From Lathyrus oleraceus (taxonomy: Eukaryota > Streptophyta > Magnoliopsida > Fabales > Fabaceae), in assembly GCF_024323335.1 (NCBI RefSeq), contig NC_066579.1, positions 241,279,652-241,343,651 on the forward strand: a stretch of 64,000 nt of DNA. The letters run 5' to 3'. Positions 22,571 through 33,819 of the stretch are shown piece by piece. Numbering within the stretch: position 1 is the first letter of the stretch; every line of letters starts with the position of its first letter. A model generated the notes under the pieces. That model did not search any database. It worked only from the letters and a program-made list of their open reading frames with translations, and was not told where the DNA came from. The position numbers and the translations under genes are program-made.

Positions 22571-23489
22571 TGTTCAATCTGTTTGAATCTGCTGGAATCT
22601 GTTGGAATCTGTTTGATAGGAAAATCGTGAGAACACTGATCCTTTAGAATACCTGTTATGCGATGCAATGCAATGTATGAAATGTTTTCAAGGACTTTCG
22701 GGATTTAACTTTGCATAAACTAACAAAAAGAGCTTTTTTTTTCTTTTCTCTTTTGTTTTTGCTTTTGTTTTTGTTTTTTCTGTTTTTTTTAGCAGAGTTA
22801 AATCCCTAAATCCTGGAAATGGTTAGTACAATGCCATGATGTTATGATGTTATGTTGTTATGATGTCATGTTGTTAGATAAATAACAAGCACAAGCAAGT
22901 CACACAACAATCATTCCTAGGTTTTAAGGCTTGCGTGAGTTCCATAGGTAAATACCCTCCCCACTGAAGTTTGGTTGGTTCAACCTGTCTTAGAATAGTA
23001 ACCGGGTTCTAGAAGGATCTCAAATCATTGACCTTTCCTTAAGTCCACTTCAGTGCAACACCAAGTGGTTGACCGAAGCTTCCCTAAAGTCCAATCTCAA
23101 AGAGTGTAGTATCGAGTCTCAACCAACTCCAGTCGGAACCGAAGCCAGTTATCTCACTACTTTCTAATGGCCAGGATGAGTCAATTAGGGTTCTAAAGGT
23201 CTGGTTAATGCTTTTATGACACCACGCGAATGCCAAATATTTCCTCAACTAACATGAGGAACATCAGGACATCCAAAGTGCCACATTAACCGTAGCCATC
23301 ATTTTGACCATTCCAGTATACGCCGGACAGTCGCGATGATCTCTTGCTACTTACCTAAGGTACACTAGATCCGGGTGTAGGATCTTTCACTCAAGCATAA
23401 CATACCCAAGCAATCCCTTAAAAATAAATCAGACAAATTGAATAAGTGATCTTGTTTTTAAGGTAACCTCTCTTTTTAAATATTTAGGG
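22571..23489 (-). other. N4 leader between PBS and gag
   Basis: About 0.9 kb, non-coding, closely related to 48247-49027 of N8. A pyrimidine-rich run near 22733-22790 and repeated ATGTTATG-like steps near 22840-22880 are the only visible features. Packaging signals are expected here but not identifiable. Confidence 0.6.
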
Positions 23490-23507
23490 TCCCCAGCAGA
23501 GTCGCCA
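23490..23507 (-). other. N4 primer binding site
   Basis: The minus strand reads tggcgactctgctgggga, separated from the LTR by gaac, exactly as in N8. Confidence 0.93.
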
Positions 23508-23511
23508 GTTC

Positions 23512-25459
23512 TGTCATACGGTGAACTGGACTTTTTTGTGGTTTTAATCGCAATGTCGCGGTTAGCAAGAGTCGCCACCGACTTTTCTTTTATCCAATAA
23601 GGAAAGGTGGAAAAGAACAGGAAAGACCTTAATTTAGATTTTGGGTTCGGGAGGTACATTATACAAAGGGAAGGTGTTAGCACCCTTTGTATCCATGGTT
23701 ATCCATGGGCTCTTAATTGCTCGATCACTTATATTATTTTTGTCTGAAAAAAAGTGTTTGTGAATTGTTTGGAAAATTGTTTTTGGAAAGAGAATTTAAC
23801 TTTGTAATGATTCTTGTATGAATATATACAAAGTAGTTATCTCGTTTAGTTTTGGAAATTGTTTAGAAAAATATAACTCGGTAATGATTCTAGTATGAAT
23901 ATATACCAAGTGGTGATTTTCTAAAGATATTTTGAAAGGTGTGAGGTGTGAAAATTGTTTTTAGATTGTGAGCCAACAATTAAGAGTTATACCGACCCAA
24001 GGTCTTTATGAGCATTTCCTATCCTTATGAGGGTAAAACTGTCCTTATTATTGAGAAATAAGTAGTTTTATCCTTTGGATGTTTAAGGGTCATCGTAGGG
24101 TCATCGATAGGTCATTGAAGGCAACAGTTACGAGGATATCTTAGCATTCGAAGGGACTATCATCTTTTAACCGTAGGCAACATCGGAGGGTCATCGAGGG
24201 ACAAAGTTGTATATTCGAAGGCAACATCCGAGGGACTATAATTTATTTTATGATGATTTAACCGAAGGGTCTTTGCTAAGGGTATCCCCACGTTCGCGGG
24301 ACATGACCGTAATATCGTAATCGTAAGGCAACAAAGAGAGGTCCAAGATCACTTATTCAAAGGCAAAGTTTTACAATTAATTATATAATTAGGATGAAAC
24401 TCCACATTAAAATTATTAAAAATAATATATTAAAAAATTAATACATTAGAAATTAATACATTAAAAATTAATTTAGGGTGAAACTCCACAAGGGTATCCC
24501 ACAAATAAAGTGGAATACCTAGCCAATAACCTTTTCCTGGGATATGTGAACCTTTACGAAACTCAAAAAAAAGAAACATGTCAGAACACCAAATCAGGGT
24601 GCAATCGAAGATTACACCGGAGAAATATCACAACAATAAATAGGATAGGATAAATAATGCATGGCTATGATAAAAACATAAAAAAAACAGACTAGAAGAA
24701 TCAGGTACTGTCTCGTTCGCCTCTGCCTCGCCTAGCGAAGGCCACGGATTTTGAATTTGAAAACAGCCCCATGTTAGGAACTTTGAATTTTATGGCATTT
24801 TATCACAGGAATAACATGGTCAAACATTCAGGGTATTCAGGCATATTTAAATTCCCATACGAAAGCAAATTATATATCAACATTTAATCATGATGCATTA
24901 TATATGTAGATATGGCCAATTGAAAGTATAAACAATAGAGATACGCAAACCTGTTTGCCAATTCAAGGTTGAAGGGATTGACCACTTGTAGTATCGGAAT
25001 AAGTTAGGCAGCGGGAATTGGACGGCGATGGCTTCGGTGCAGATGGGTTGCCTTCAGGGTTTCTTTACTCTGAATTCTCCGGGTAGGCAGGGTTCCTATG
25101 CCAAAGTTTCTATCCGTCCTTCTCTGTTCTCTCTCTTTCTTTTTCCTCAAGGTTTTGTTCCAAGGAAACCTCAGAGTGTTTTGCTTCTCTTCCTTCTTTC
25201 TCCAGTGAATCTCCCAGTGTAAACTCCAAATCTAACTCCCCGTCCTTTCCTCTACTGAAACTTCAGTATTTATAGACTAATTTCGTGGGTAATGGGCTTG
25301 AAATGAGGGAGACCCAAGTCCAAAATAATTTGTTATATTTTATTTATATATTTATTTTAATTATTTAATTAATTAATTAATTAATTAATTAATTAATTAA
25401 TTAAATTTTTTTTTTTTTTTTTTTTAGGAAAAATGATGGGTAATTTTTGGGGTATGACA
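23512..25459 (-). mobile_element. N4 5' LTR (1948 bp)
   Basis: Near-identical partner of 13779-15763, with a TATA box at 25274-25267 and the U5 double hairpin at 23708-23668. Visible differences are one substitution at 25049 (ggttgcc versus ggctgcc), two near 25434-25438, and the A/T tract length. Confidence 0.93.
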
Positions 25460-26878
25460 GTATTGTATGGAAACTTGGCCTTTTTTCCTTCCTTCGGAAG
25501 ATGTCTTGGTTCAAGGATCCATGCTTGTGATAAGTGGGTTGAGTGTTCTCCAAAGAATGACTTAAAACAAAAGAAAAGCAAAAGAAATACTAACTTCTAA
25601 CTCACTAACAACTAACATTTAATTTCAAGTCATTTACTTTTAATGCACTTTAATTTTGAAACCTTTATTCATTTGCCATTATTCATACAATTCAAGTTGT
25701 TTATGTTAATGTCATTTTCACTTTGTCCACTTGGACCATACTTTGTGTCATATTGTGATTATGTATATTGTGTTTGTTTGTGTGGTCTTTGCAAAGGACT
25801 TGGCCAATCCCAACTTTCATGAAACCAAATGCTTGTGGATTGAAACTTAATCTCATACATCACTGAAGATCCATTTAAGTTCATCTGCAACATGATCATT
25901 ATGAAGTTGTTATATTGAACCTGTGACTTATGACATCCTTTGAAGTCATCTGCTACATGGGCAAAACTTGAAGAAGATCATGGAGTTGTCAAGCTTGGAT
26001 GTGGCTATCTTTATTTGATGCCTTGCTCTTCAACTTGTTGTTTGTATATTGATTGTTGTGTGATTCTAAGGTCCAAGGGAAATTTGGGTTTCTATATGAC
26101 ATTCTTGTCTATTGGATTGCAGCCCATTGGTCAGATCTTTTCAACTCTTAACTTTTAAGTTTATGCTTAGGATTAGCCTCTCCATCTCCTCCCCATTTCT
26201 TTAATTTCAAAATCTCTCCCTCCTTTTAAAAATCTTATTTGCTTGTGCTTTTTTTTTTTAACTTTGACCATTTTGCAAGCTAGAAACTTTGGCCTTATGC
26301 CATTGCCTTTTTAAACTCATTTTCTTAAATAAAACTTTGTAAATGAACTTAACCATACTTGACTTAAAATTTCAAAAGCCAAAAATAACTAACACTCATT
26401 CAAACCATTTTTAGGCCCTTGTGCCTTTCTAACTTAAATTTTTGTTAAAAGCAATGCATTCACTTTGAAATTGTTACCACGAACTACGAGGTTTTGATCC
26501 CTCATTTTTATGTTGGTACGTAGGCACAAGTCCGAAGATCTCGTCAAACACAAAAATATAATTAATGAATTCTTTTCTCATCCCCCCATTCTGTTTATTT
26601 GCAAACATCATTTTGTACAAAAACACATATCCACACAAAAAAGGGCTCCCTAGGAGTACCTAGCACACTTTGGGTGCTAACACCTTCCCTTTGTGTAACC
26701 AACCCCCTTACCTGTAATCTCTGGCATTTTATTAGTTTTGATTTGAAAACTTCTTATCTTTTGGGTTTTATTCGTACTTTTCCCTTTTCCCTTGGAAATA
26801 ATAAAAGCGCGATGGAGACTCTTGTTATGTTGACATCTAGCTTATCCATAGCTTGATGATCATGAATTTATCGCTACA
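25460..26878 (+). mobile_element. N3 5' LTR, segment 2
   Basis: Continues N3 after N4 (the first five bases gtatt are the right target-duplication copy) and ends gctaca at 26873-26878 before the PBS. It carries the CTACG...CGTAG module at 26484-26523 and the U5 double hairpin at 26649-26689, in which one outer pair of the first stem is lost (CCTAGG with CCTAGC). Confidence 0.9.
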
Positions 26879-26887
26879 GAAATTAAG

Positions 26888-26905
26888 TGGCGACTCTGCT
26901 GGGGA
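26888..26905 (+). other. N3 primer binding site
   Basis: tggcgactctgctgggga lies nine bases after the LTR end, unchanged despite the decay of the rest of the element. Confidence 0.92.
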
Positions 26906-27751
26906 GTAGTCTCCAGTGGGTTTAGCCTACTTTTTTGTGTGTATATAATTGTATATTTGATGTTTGTATATGTGTTTGTGTGATATAATCTGCTTGTTAT
27001 TCTTGGTGATATCTGAGTGGTGAGATAAGTTCTAACTCTAACTTGAGTGCAATTAAGATAGGAGGATGGTATAGTCATGTTCGACTTGTGTAGAGTAGTC
27101 CTTAACAAGTTGGCTTGAGACCCATCTACTTAGTGGAGACCCTTTTGGATTTAGGAATGTCACACAAGTATTTATGGTTAGGCATTACTATCTCTGATTT
27201 GGGGTCCAAGAAGTTGAGTACCGTAGAACATTAAACCCCTCTCGGCCTATTTAGGACGTAGTGTGGAGACTGTTCAAGTGTAGACTTTATAACAGTTGTT
27301 ACGCGATACTACACTTAGACGAGTTTCTCTTGAGAATATTATGGGTTGATGAGTCAGTTATCCTAACCTGTAATATTCGATAGATGGAATTAAGACTCTG
27401 GAACTTTTTAGAACATGATTTACAGGTTTTTATCCTTAGTTCACCCCTTTGGGATGGTTCTTACCTAGACCCCATGCTTGTGACTCACAACAAACCCTTG
27501 ATTCTTGGTTGATCCAATCAAGTCTTGTCAATATCAATGGAACTTGGGTGTTGATAAGGTGAAAACTATAATCCACCAAAATGGATGATTGATCTTGAAA
27601 ATGACTTAATTCATCTCTTGACCTTTGTTTGTTTGCCTTGTGTGTGATCCCTTATTTGTGATTGTTGCATTCATGCATTCATGTGCATCATAACATTCAT
27701 CACACAAAAATTTCAAGGAACTGAGGTGTTGTTTGCAAATATTTTCACACC
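26906..27751 (+). other. N3 leader between PBS and ORF1
   Basis: Non-coding leader similar throughout to 36559-37462 of N5, for example around 27241-27330 and 36955-37040. No ORF is supported. Confidence 0.65.
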
Positions 27752-29257
27752 ATGGATTATGGACGAAGGAACACTAAGAAGTACAGTTTCAAATGTCCCG
27801 ACTTGAAAGAGTTAAGGAAGCTAGCATCTTTTGCATTAGATCCCTTGGACTTCAAACAATGCCATGGGAAGCTTCTGTCTATCTTGTCTGTCGATGTAGT
27901 GGAAGTACTTCTAAGTGTGTTGGTTCAGTTTTATGATCCTCTCTACCATTGCTTCACTTTTCCTGATTATCAGCTTGTGCATGCGTTTGAGGAGTATACC
28001 CATCTCTTGAGAATACTTATTTCTAACAAAGTGCCTTTTATTGGATTGGAAGAGATTCCCAGATCTCATATTATTGCTGAAGCTCTTCACTTGAAGAAGT
28101 CTGAGATAGAGGCTCATTAGGTGAAGAAAGAAGGATTATTTGGGTTGACATCTGAGTTCCTCATCAAGGAAGCTACTGCTTTTTCTCAAGCCGGTAGTAT
28201 GGATGCTTTCGAAGTTATCTTTGTGCTATTCATTTATGGTTTGGCTTTGTTCCCTAACATTGACGGTTTTGTTGATGTTAACGCCATTAGAATTTTCTTG
28301 ATTGGGAATCTTGTGCCTACTCTGTTAGGTGATATGTACTTCTCTTTGCATCTAAGGAATTCTAAAGGTGGTGGAACTATTGTCTGTTGCATTCCTCTTT
28401 TGTACAAGTGGTTTATTTCGCACTTTCCTCAAACACCTGCTTTTATGGAAAACGAACAATGTCTACGGTGGTCTCAGAGACTTATGTCTCTCACTAATGA
28501 TGATATATTTTGGTATGATCCTTCTTTGAGCAATTTGGAGATTATTGATTATTGTGGAGAATTCTCTAATCTGCCTCTCCTTGGTACACAAGGAGGAATT
28601 AACTATAACCCTGCTTTGGCTCGTCGTCAACTTGGGTTCCCCTTGAGAGACAAACCTAATAACACTTTGTTAGAAGGTATTTTCTATCAAGAGGGTAAAG
28701 ATCCCCAACATTTGAAGCAGACGATTATGATTGCTTTGCATAATGTGCATAGGAAAGGAAGGTACGAGCTTGGTTCATGCAATTGTGTAGCTTTGGAAGC
28801 TTACACTCTTTGGGTGAAGAAGAGAGATTTGGAGTTGAAGATGCCTTATCCTTGTGAAAGAACTATGTCTTTGGTTGTGGTTGAGCCATAAACTCTCCCT
28901 AACCAAGATGTAGAGGAGTTGGAAGACGCACTCACCAAGATGAAGCAAGAGAAGGATATGTGGGAAGAACGTTTCCATGCTTTGAGCAGAAAGCATGAGG
29001 AGTTACAACTTGAGTCTAAGGACAAAGATGGACTTATTGAGCTACTTGAAGACCGAGTGACAAAGAGACAAAGAGAGCCAGAGGTTTCATCTTCCTCTAG
29101 TATGCCTCAGCCTTCCGTCGCTTGGAAGAAGATTATTGATCAGCTTGTCCTCGACAAGACTCAGATGAAGGCTTCTTTTGAGACCGAGATCTGACGCATT
29201 CGAAGGAAGTACACGCCTGCAGCTAGATCTTTTGATATCATTGTTAGGGATCCTTAG
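27752..29257 (+). pseudogene. N3 ORF1 (Ogre extra ORF, DUF7745-like)
   Basis: One frame of about 501 codons begins MDYGRRNTKKYSF and is interrupted by in-frame stops at 28118 (TAG), 28889 (TAA) and 29192 (TGA). The conserved body includes LVQFYDPLYHCFTF, GGGTIVCCIPLLYKWF and ARRQLGFPL; the C-terminal part (about residues 385-470) is charged and likely coiled coil. Ogre elements characteristically carry such an ORF upstream of gag. Its role is unknown, and the DUF7745 assignment is from memory of the family. The N5 copy (37463-41107) aligns along the whole length. Confidence 0.85.
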
Positions 29258-29482
29258 GATGACTAGTCTCCTTTTCTCTTGTATTTTTCATTTGGTTTCT
29301 AAAGTTGTACTTAGTGTAATCCTTCCGATTATATAAATAAAAGAGATTTTTATGATCATATTAAATTGTTGCAATTATTGTTATATATATATTTGCAAAT
29401 AATATAGTAAGTTCCTTGAAAACAAAAATAAAAAACATTGCATTTCATGCATCATCTGCATAACAGGTTTCTCTTTCACCAG
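29258..29482 (+). other. ORF1-gag spacer with splice-acceptor-like end, N3
   Basis: AT-rich spacer ending ggtttctctttcaccag directly before the gag ATG at 29483. A T/C-rich tract plus CAG looks like a plant 3' splice site. N5 keeps ttttgtttcag at the same place (41334-41343). Confidence 0.45.
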
Positions 29483-32295
29483 ATGTCTCATTGGTGTTTC
29501 TTCTGTGCTTCAGCCAAGTTGACTCATCGATATAATACCCGCGCCAATCATCTGAAGATTATGGAGCATCTTGAACAAGGGAACAGAGACCTGGAGGAAG
29601 AGATTGCCCGTCTGACTGCCATGATGGAGTCGGTCCTAGCTGCTCAGAGCCAGTCTTTTCCAACGCCCGCAACTCCTCCTCCTCAGAGGCTTGTCGTTTC
29701 AGAGGTGGCTAACTCTACCATTCCTGCGACTGCTGCTCATTTTGCACCCAACATGCCTGTCCGATTCCCGTGGGGAACTCTGCCGATCTTTACGCCTGAA
29801 GGCTTTGCGCTTACATTTACTTCCATGCCGACATCTAGCCCGATCATGTCTGTGCCGCCACCTGTTGTGCATACGCTGCCTCGTGTAGAAGATACCATCT
29901 ATCATTCTGAGCCGTCTGAGGGCCCTGAAGTGTATGAAAAGATGGATGAGATGAAGGACCAATTCCTTGAGCTGCGTAAGGAGTTGAAAACTTTGAGGGG
30001 TAAGGACTTATTTGGAAAGAGCGCTGCGGAACTTTGTTTGGTTCTGACTGTCAAGATCCCGGTGAAATTCAAGGTGCCTGACTTTGAAAAGTACAAAGGG
30101 AATACCTATCCACTCATTCATTTGGTGATGTACGCCTGAAAGATGTCTACTCAAACCGATAATGATCAGCTTTTGCTCCATTATTTTCAAGACAGTTTGA
30201 CCCGTGCCGCTCTGAGGTGGTACATGGGATTGGATAGTGCAAGCATCCTCACATTCAATGATTTGGGCGAGGCATTTGTGAAGCAATATAAGTATAATGT
30301 TGATATGGCTCCAAATAGAGATCAGTTGAGGTCGTTGTCTCAAGAAGATAAGGAGACATCCAAAGAGTATGCTCAACGATGGAGAGAGCTTGCTGCTCAG
30401 ATTACCCCTCCTTTGGAAGTAAAGGAGATGACCAAGATTTTTCTTAAGACCCTGAGCTCATTTTACTATGAGCGAATGATTTCCAGTTCCCCCAGTGACT
30501 TTACCGAAATGGTAAACATGAGGATGAGGCTCAAAGAAGGTGTCTGAGAAGGACGGTTGACTAGAGAGGAGGTGTCATCCAGCAAGAGGTATGGCAACAA
30601 TTTCAGCAAGAAGAAGAAGAGTGAAGCCAATGCAGTGATTGTTGGGAGGCAGAAAAGGCCTCATGCCAGAAGAAATCAACCACCCCGTCAACATCATCAT
30701 CAAGTCTCATCAGTAATTCCAGTATTTTCAGCAAATCAGTCAACACCAATTCAACAACAACAACGAACAAACACCTACAACAACAACAATACCAACAATC
30801 ATCAACAACAAAATTTTGAGAGGAAGAAGGTCTCTTTTGACCTAATTCCGATGACATATGTAGAATTATATCCCTCTTTGGTTCTCAAGAACCTACTACA
30901 ACCAAGAAATCCTCTGTAAATCCCCGAACCACTTCCATGGTGGTACAAACCAGAACTCCATTGTGCTTTTCATCAAGGAGCCCCTGGCCACGATATAGAG
31001 AACTGCTACCCTCTCAAATACGAAGTTCAGAAGTTGGTAAAGAATGTAATGGTGTCCTTTGAGGACCGAGCACTGAACGTCGAAGCTAATCCATTGCCTA
31101 CCCATGGGAATTCATCTGTTAATATGGTGGGCGGTTGTCTAGAGGAGTTCAAGGTGTTCGATGTACGTTTCATAAGAAGGTCCTTGGTAACGATGCATAA
31201 GGATATTTGCTTGGTGAGTGATTGTGAGAATGACCATGATGGTTGTGCTATTTACAGTATTAATCCCTGAGGATGTATGGTTGTGAAAAGAGACATCCAG
31301 AGGTTGATGGATGAAGGTTTGATTCAGATTGTTCAGTTCTGTCACATAGATGACGATGTCAATGTAATAGTACCAGTTTTCAAGAATCCTGAGAGAGTGG
31401 TTATTCAGTATGACAGCAGCAACAGTAACAACGTCAACAAAAGATCGGTATCACCGTGGGTAATACGGTTGGCGGGTCCCGTCCCATATGCATCCGATAA
31501 AGCTGTTCCATATCAGTATAATGCAACTATGTTGAAAGATGGTCAAGAGGTTCCTTTGCCTACGACCAGTTCTGTCGTAAGCATTGCTGATGTTACTAAG
31601 GTGACCCGCAGTGGTCGTGTGTTTGGGTCGGTGTTCCCAAAGAATGTAGAATATTTGTCAGTCAATAAGAAGGTGGATGTGCCTGTAGTAGAATCTGTTA
31701 GTGCTCCAAAGTGTTAGTATGGTGAATCCAGCGGCTTGAAGACTAATGACGATGATGAGGTACTCAGGCTAATCAAGAAAAGTGAATTCAACATAGTGGA
31801 GCAATTGCTCCAAACCCCCTCGAAGATCTTAGTACTACCTCTATTGATGAATTCAGAAGCGCACAGAGAAGCACTGCAGAAAGTTATTGAGCAAGATTAT
31901 GTGGAACATGATGTTAAGGTGGATCAGTTAGATCATATTGTGGCTAACATCACTTCCTGCAACAACCTCAGCTTTTGTGACGAAGAACTCCCTAAAGAGG
32001 GTAGGAATCATAACTTGGCTTTGCATATCTCCATGAACTGCAAAGATGATGCTCTGTCGAATGGGTTGGTAGACACCGGATCTTCTTTGAATGTACTCCC
32101 GAAGTCGACTTTGTCCAAGTTTTCATACAAAGGAGCGCCTATGAGATATAGTGGCGTGATCGTCAAAGCTTTCGACGGTTTACGCAAAACTGTGATTGGC
32201 GAAGTGGACCTTCCAATGAAGATAGGTCCGAGTAACTTCCAGATTACTTTTCAAGTAATGGATATCCACCCGGCCTATAGCTGTTTGCTGGGAAA
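29483..32295 (+). pseudogene. N3 gag-pro, five in-frame stops, cut by N5
   Basis: A single frame runs from MSHWCFF to the N5 insertion, with stops at 30137 (TGA), 30545 (TGA), 30917 (TAA), 31268 (TGA) and 31715 (TAG) but no obvious frameshift. Domains: an N-terminal coiled coil (EHLEQGNRDLEEEIARL), a P/S/T-rich linker, the Gag core (about 30060-30540, with RWYMGLDSA and KQYKYNVDMAP), a Q/N-rich stretch (30720-30815), a CHHC knuckle-like motif (CAFHQGAPGHDIENC, about 30962), and a protease with VDTGSSLNV (about 32070). The frame is lost at CLLG, where relatives continue RPWIH, because N5 begins there. Confidence 0.9.
32291..32295 (+). repeat. Left target-site copy of N5 (ggaaa)
   Basis: The five bases before TGTAAGACCC. 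The right copy should follow the 3' LTR of N5, which lies beyond N7 outside the window. Confidence 0.5.
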
Positions 32296-33810
32296 TGTAA
32301 GACCCTAATTTTGACCCTAAGATCCCTCATGGCATCATATCATTGCTCATTGCATTTGTCTCAAGGATCATAGCATCTTGGCTCCTTAACCCTAGGGTTG
32401 GGACTTGTGTGAGTTGGTTTGAGACCACCAAGCATGCTTGAATTTTATATTATTTCTTTTCTTATTTACTAACCAAAAGCACAAAAATATGTCACTAACC
32501 TAGTTTTCTTTGAAGCTTAAGCAATCATGTGATCCAAGGCTCCTAGGAGGCTCCTATGCCCATTGAAGTGGCTAGTTTAAGTTGAAAGCAAGCATGACAA
32601 TGGTTCACAAAGATCTCAATCATCATATATGTCTCCCAAGTATCTCAATTTGTCAATTTGATCAAGATAACCCAAAGGGCTTGAGGATTGTTTCCCAAGG
32701 AAACCCTAATTCAATTGTGCATTGATTGTGCCTTGCTCATGAAGAAACCTCAACCTATGATCAAATACAATCAAGGGAAGTTCTTTAATTCATCATTTTA
32801 TGCATATATGAGCTCATGTGAGTGTCCTCAATCATTCATTCATCAAGATTTGAAGTTTGGCTTTGAGAAGTTGATCAGTCAAATCATCTAACTATTTTGA
32901 AATCCACTGAGACCTAACTTTTGATGTGTTTGTCAAATGAAGATGACCCCAAGAGAAAACATGTTCTTACGAACCATATGGACAACTTTCATGTTCATCA
33001 AATTTTCATTTGAAACTTGGAAGGTCATCGATCATTTCAAAACATTATAGGTCATTTTGACTGAAATCCTAATTTTGGGTCAACTTCCCAAGGACCTAAC
33101 TCACTCATTGTTCATGATTTTGAGGTGGAACCAAGTGAATTGGAAAGTTTAAGATGTCTACTTCAATTGTTATATTGGACAAAATTTCATAATCCTAAAA
33201 GAAACACATGTGATAATACAAAACTTTATAGGTCACTTTGGACCAAAGTCATTGATATGTGAAAAAGTCCAACTTCAAATGCCCATAACATTCTCATCAA
33301 AAATCCAAATGATGCAAAATATAAGTCCAATTTTATTTTCTTGAAACGATCTACAACTTTAATGTTGACGGTTTTGTCATTTGAAGCTTGTATCATTGAT
33401 ACAGAAGGGCTTGAAATTGGTCCATTTTGGCAAAATTCACATATACATGTTTTGTACATTGGACTTCATGGCCTGTTTTTCAATATTTTCCCAACTCCAA
33501 ATGGATTTTTGTTCAACATAACATTTGTTCCTCATGTCAAGACCTTTCCAACCATTACCCACATGCCTATGTTTCAATTTTGCAAATTGCATTTTTGAAG
33601 AGGAGAAGTTTTGGGTTCAATTATGCATAACATGTGAAAACTTCTTACACACCACATTGCCTTGCCATTTGCACGTCCAAATTCATTTGTTTCATCATCA
33701 GCATGCAAAACCAATTGAGTTTGGGCCTCACATGCGCCTGTACAGGCCCATGCATGGAGGACCCAAACTCATGCACACATGGATATTTCATGCATTGCAT
33801 CATCTCTTGC

Positions 33811-33819
33811 TATAAATAG
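33811..33819 (+). promoter_or_regulatory. N5 LTR TATA box
   Basis: TATAAATAG about 1.5 kb into the LTR, in a context shared with N3. Confidence 0.65.

Larger units (their letters stand above)
13779..25459 (-). mobile_element. N4: complete young Tat element with damaged pol
   Basis: An 11.7 kb element in minus orientation: 5' LTR 25459-23512, PBS 23507-23490, leader, gag-pro 22570-19536, pol remnants 19300-17953, 3' UTR 17952-15764, 3' LTR 15763-13779. LTRs start TGTCATACCCC and end CGTATGACA. Flanks are gtaat (left) and gtatt (right), a 5-bp target duplication with one mismatch. By eye the LTRs differ by about three substitutions plus length changes in an A/T tract. RT, RNase H and integrase are truncated, so it must have moved with enzymes supplied in trans or been damaged very recently. 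Confidence 0.93.
12079..32295 (+). mobile_element. N3: decayed Ogre element (host of N2, N4, N5)
   Basis: Visible parts are two pieces of 5' LTR (12079-13778 and 25460-26878), split by N4, then PBS 26888-26905, leader, ORF1 (27752-29257) and gag-pro (29483-32295), cut by N5 within the protease. The left part of its LTR must lie beyond N2, outside the window. ORF1 and gag-pro keep their reading frame over their whole length but carry eight in-frame stops, so the copy is old and inactive. Confidence 0.9.

Noticed and set aside
26888..26905. Possible tRNA gene fragment
   Set aside because: The match to a tRNA end is explained by the primer binding site directly after an LTR; no cloverleaf is present.
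30720..30815. CAA/AAC repeat as a microsatellite of independent origin
   Set aside because: It encodes the Q/N-rich part of Gag, and N5 has the same stretch at 42630-42690, so it belongs to the ORF.
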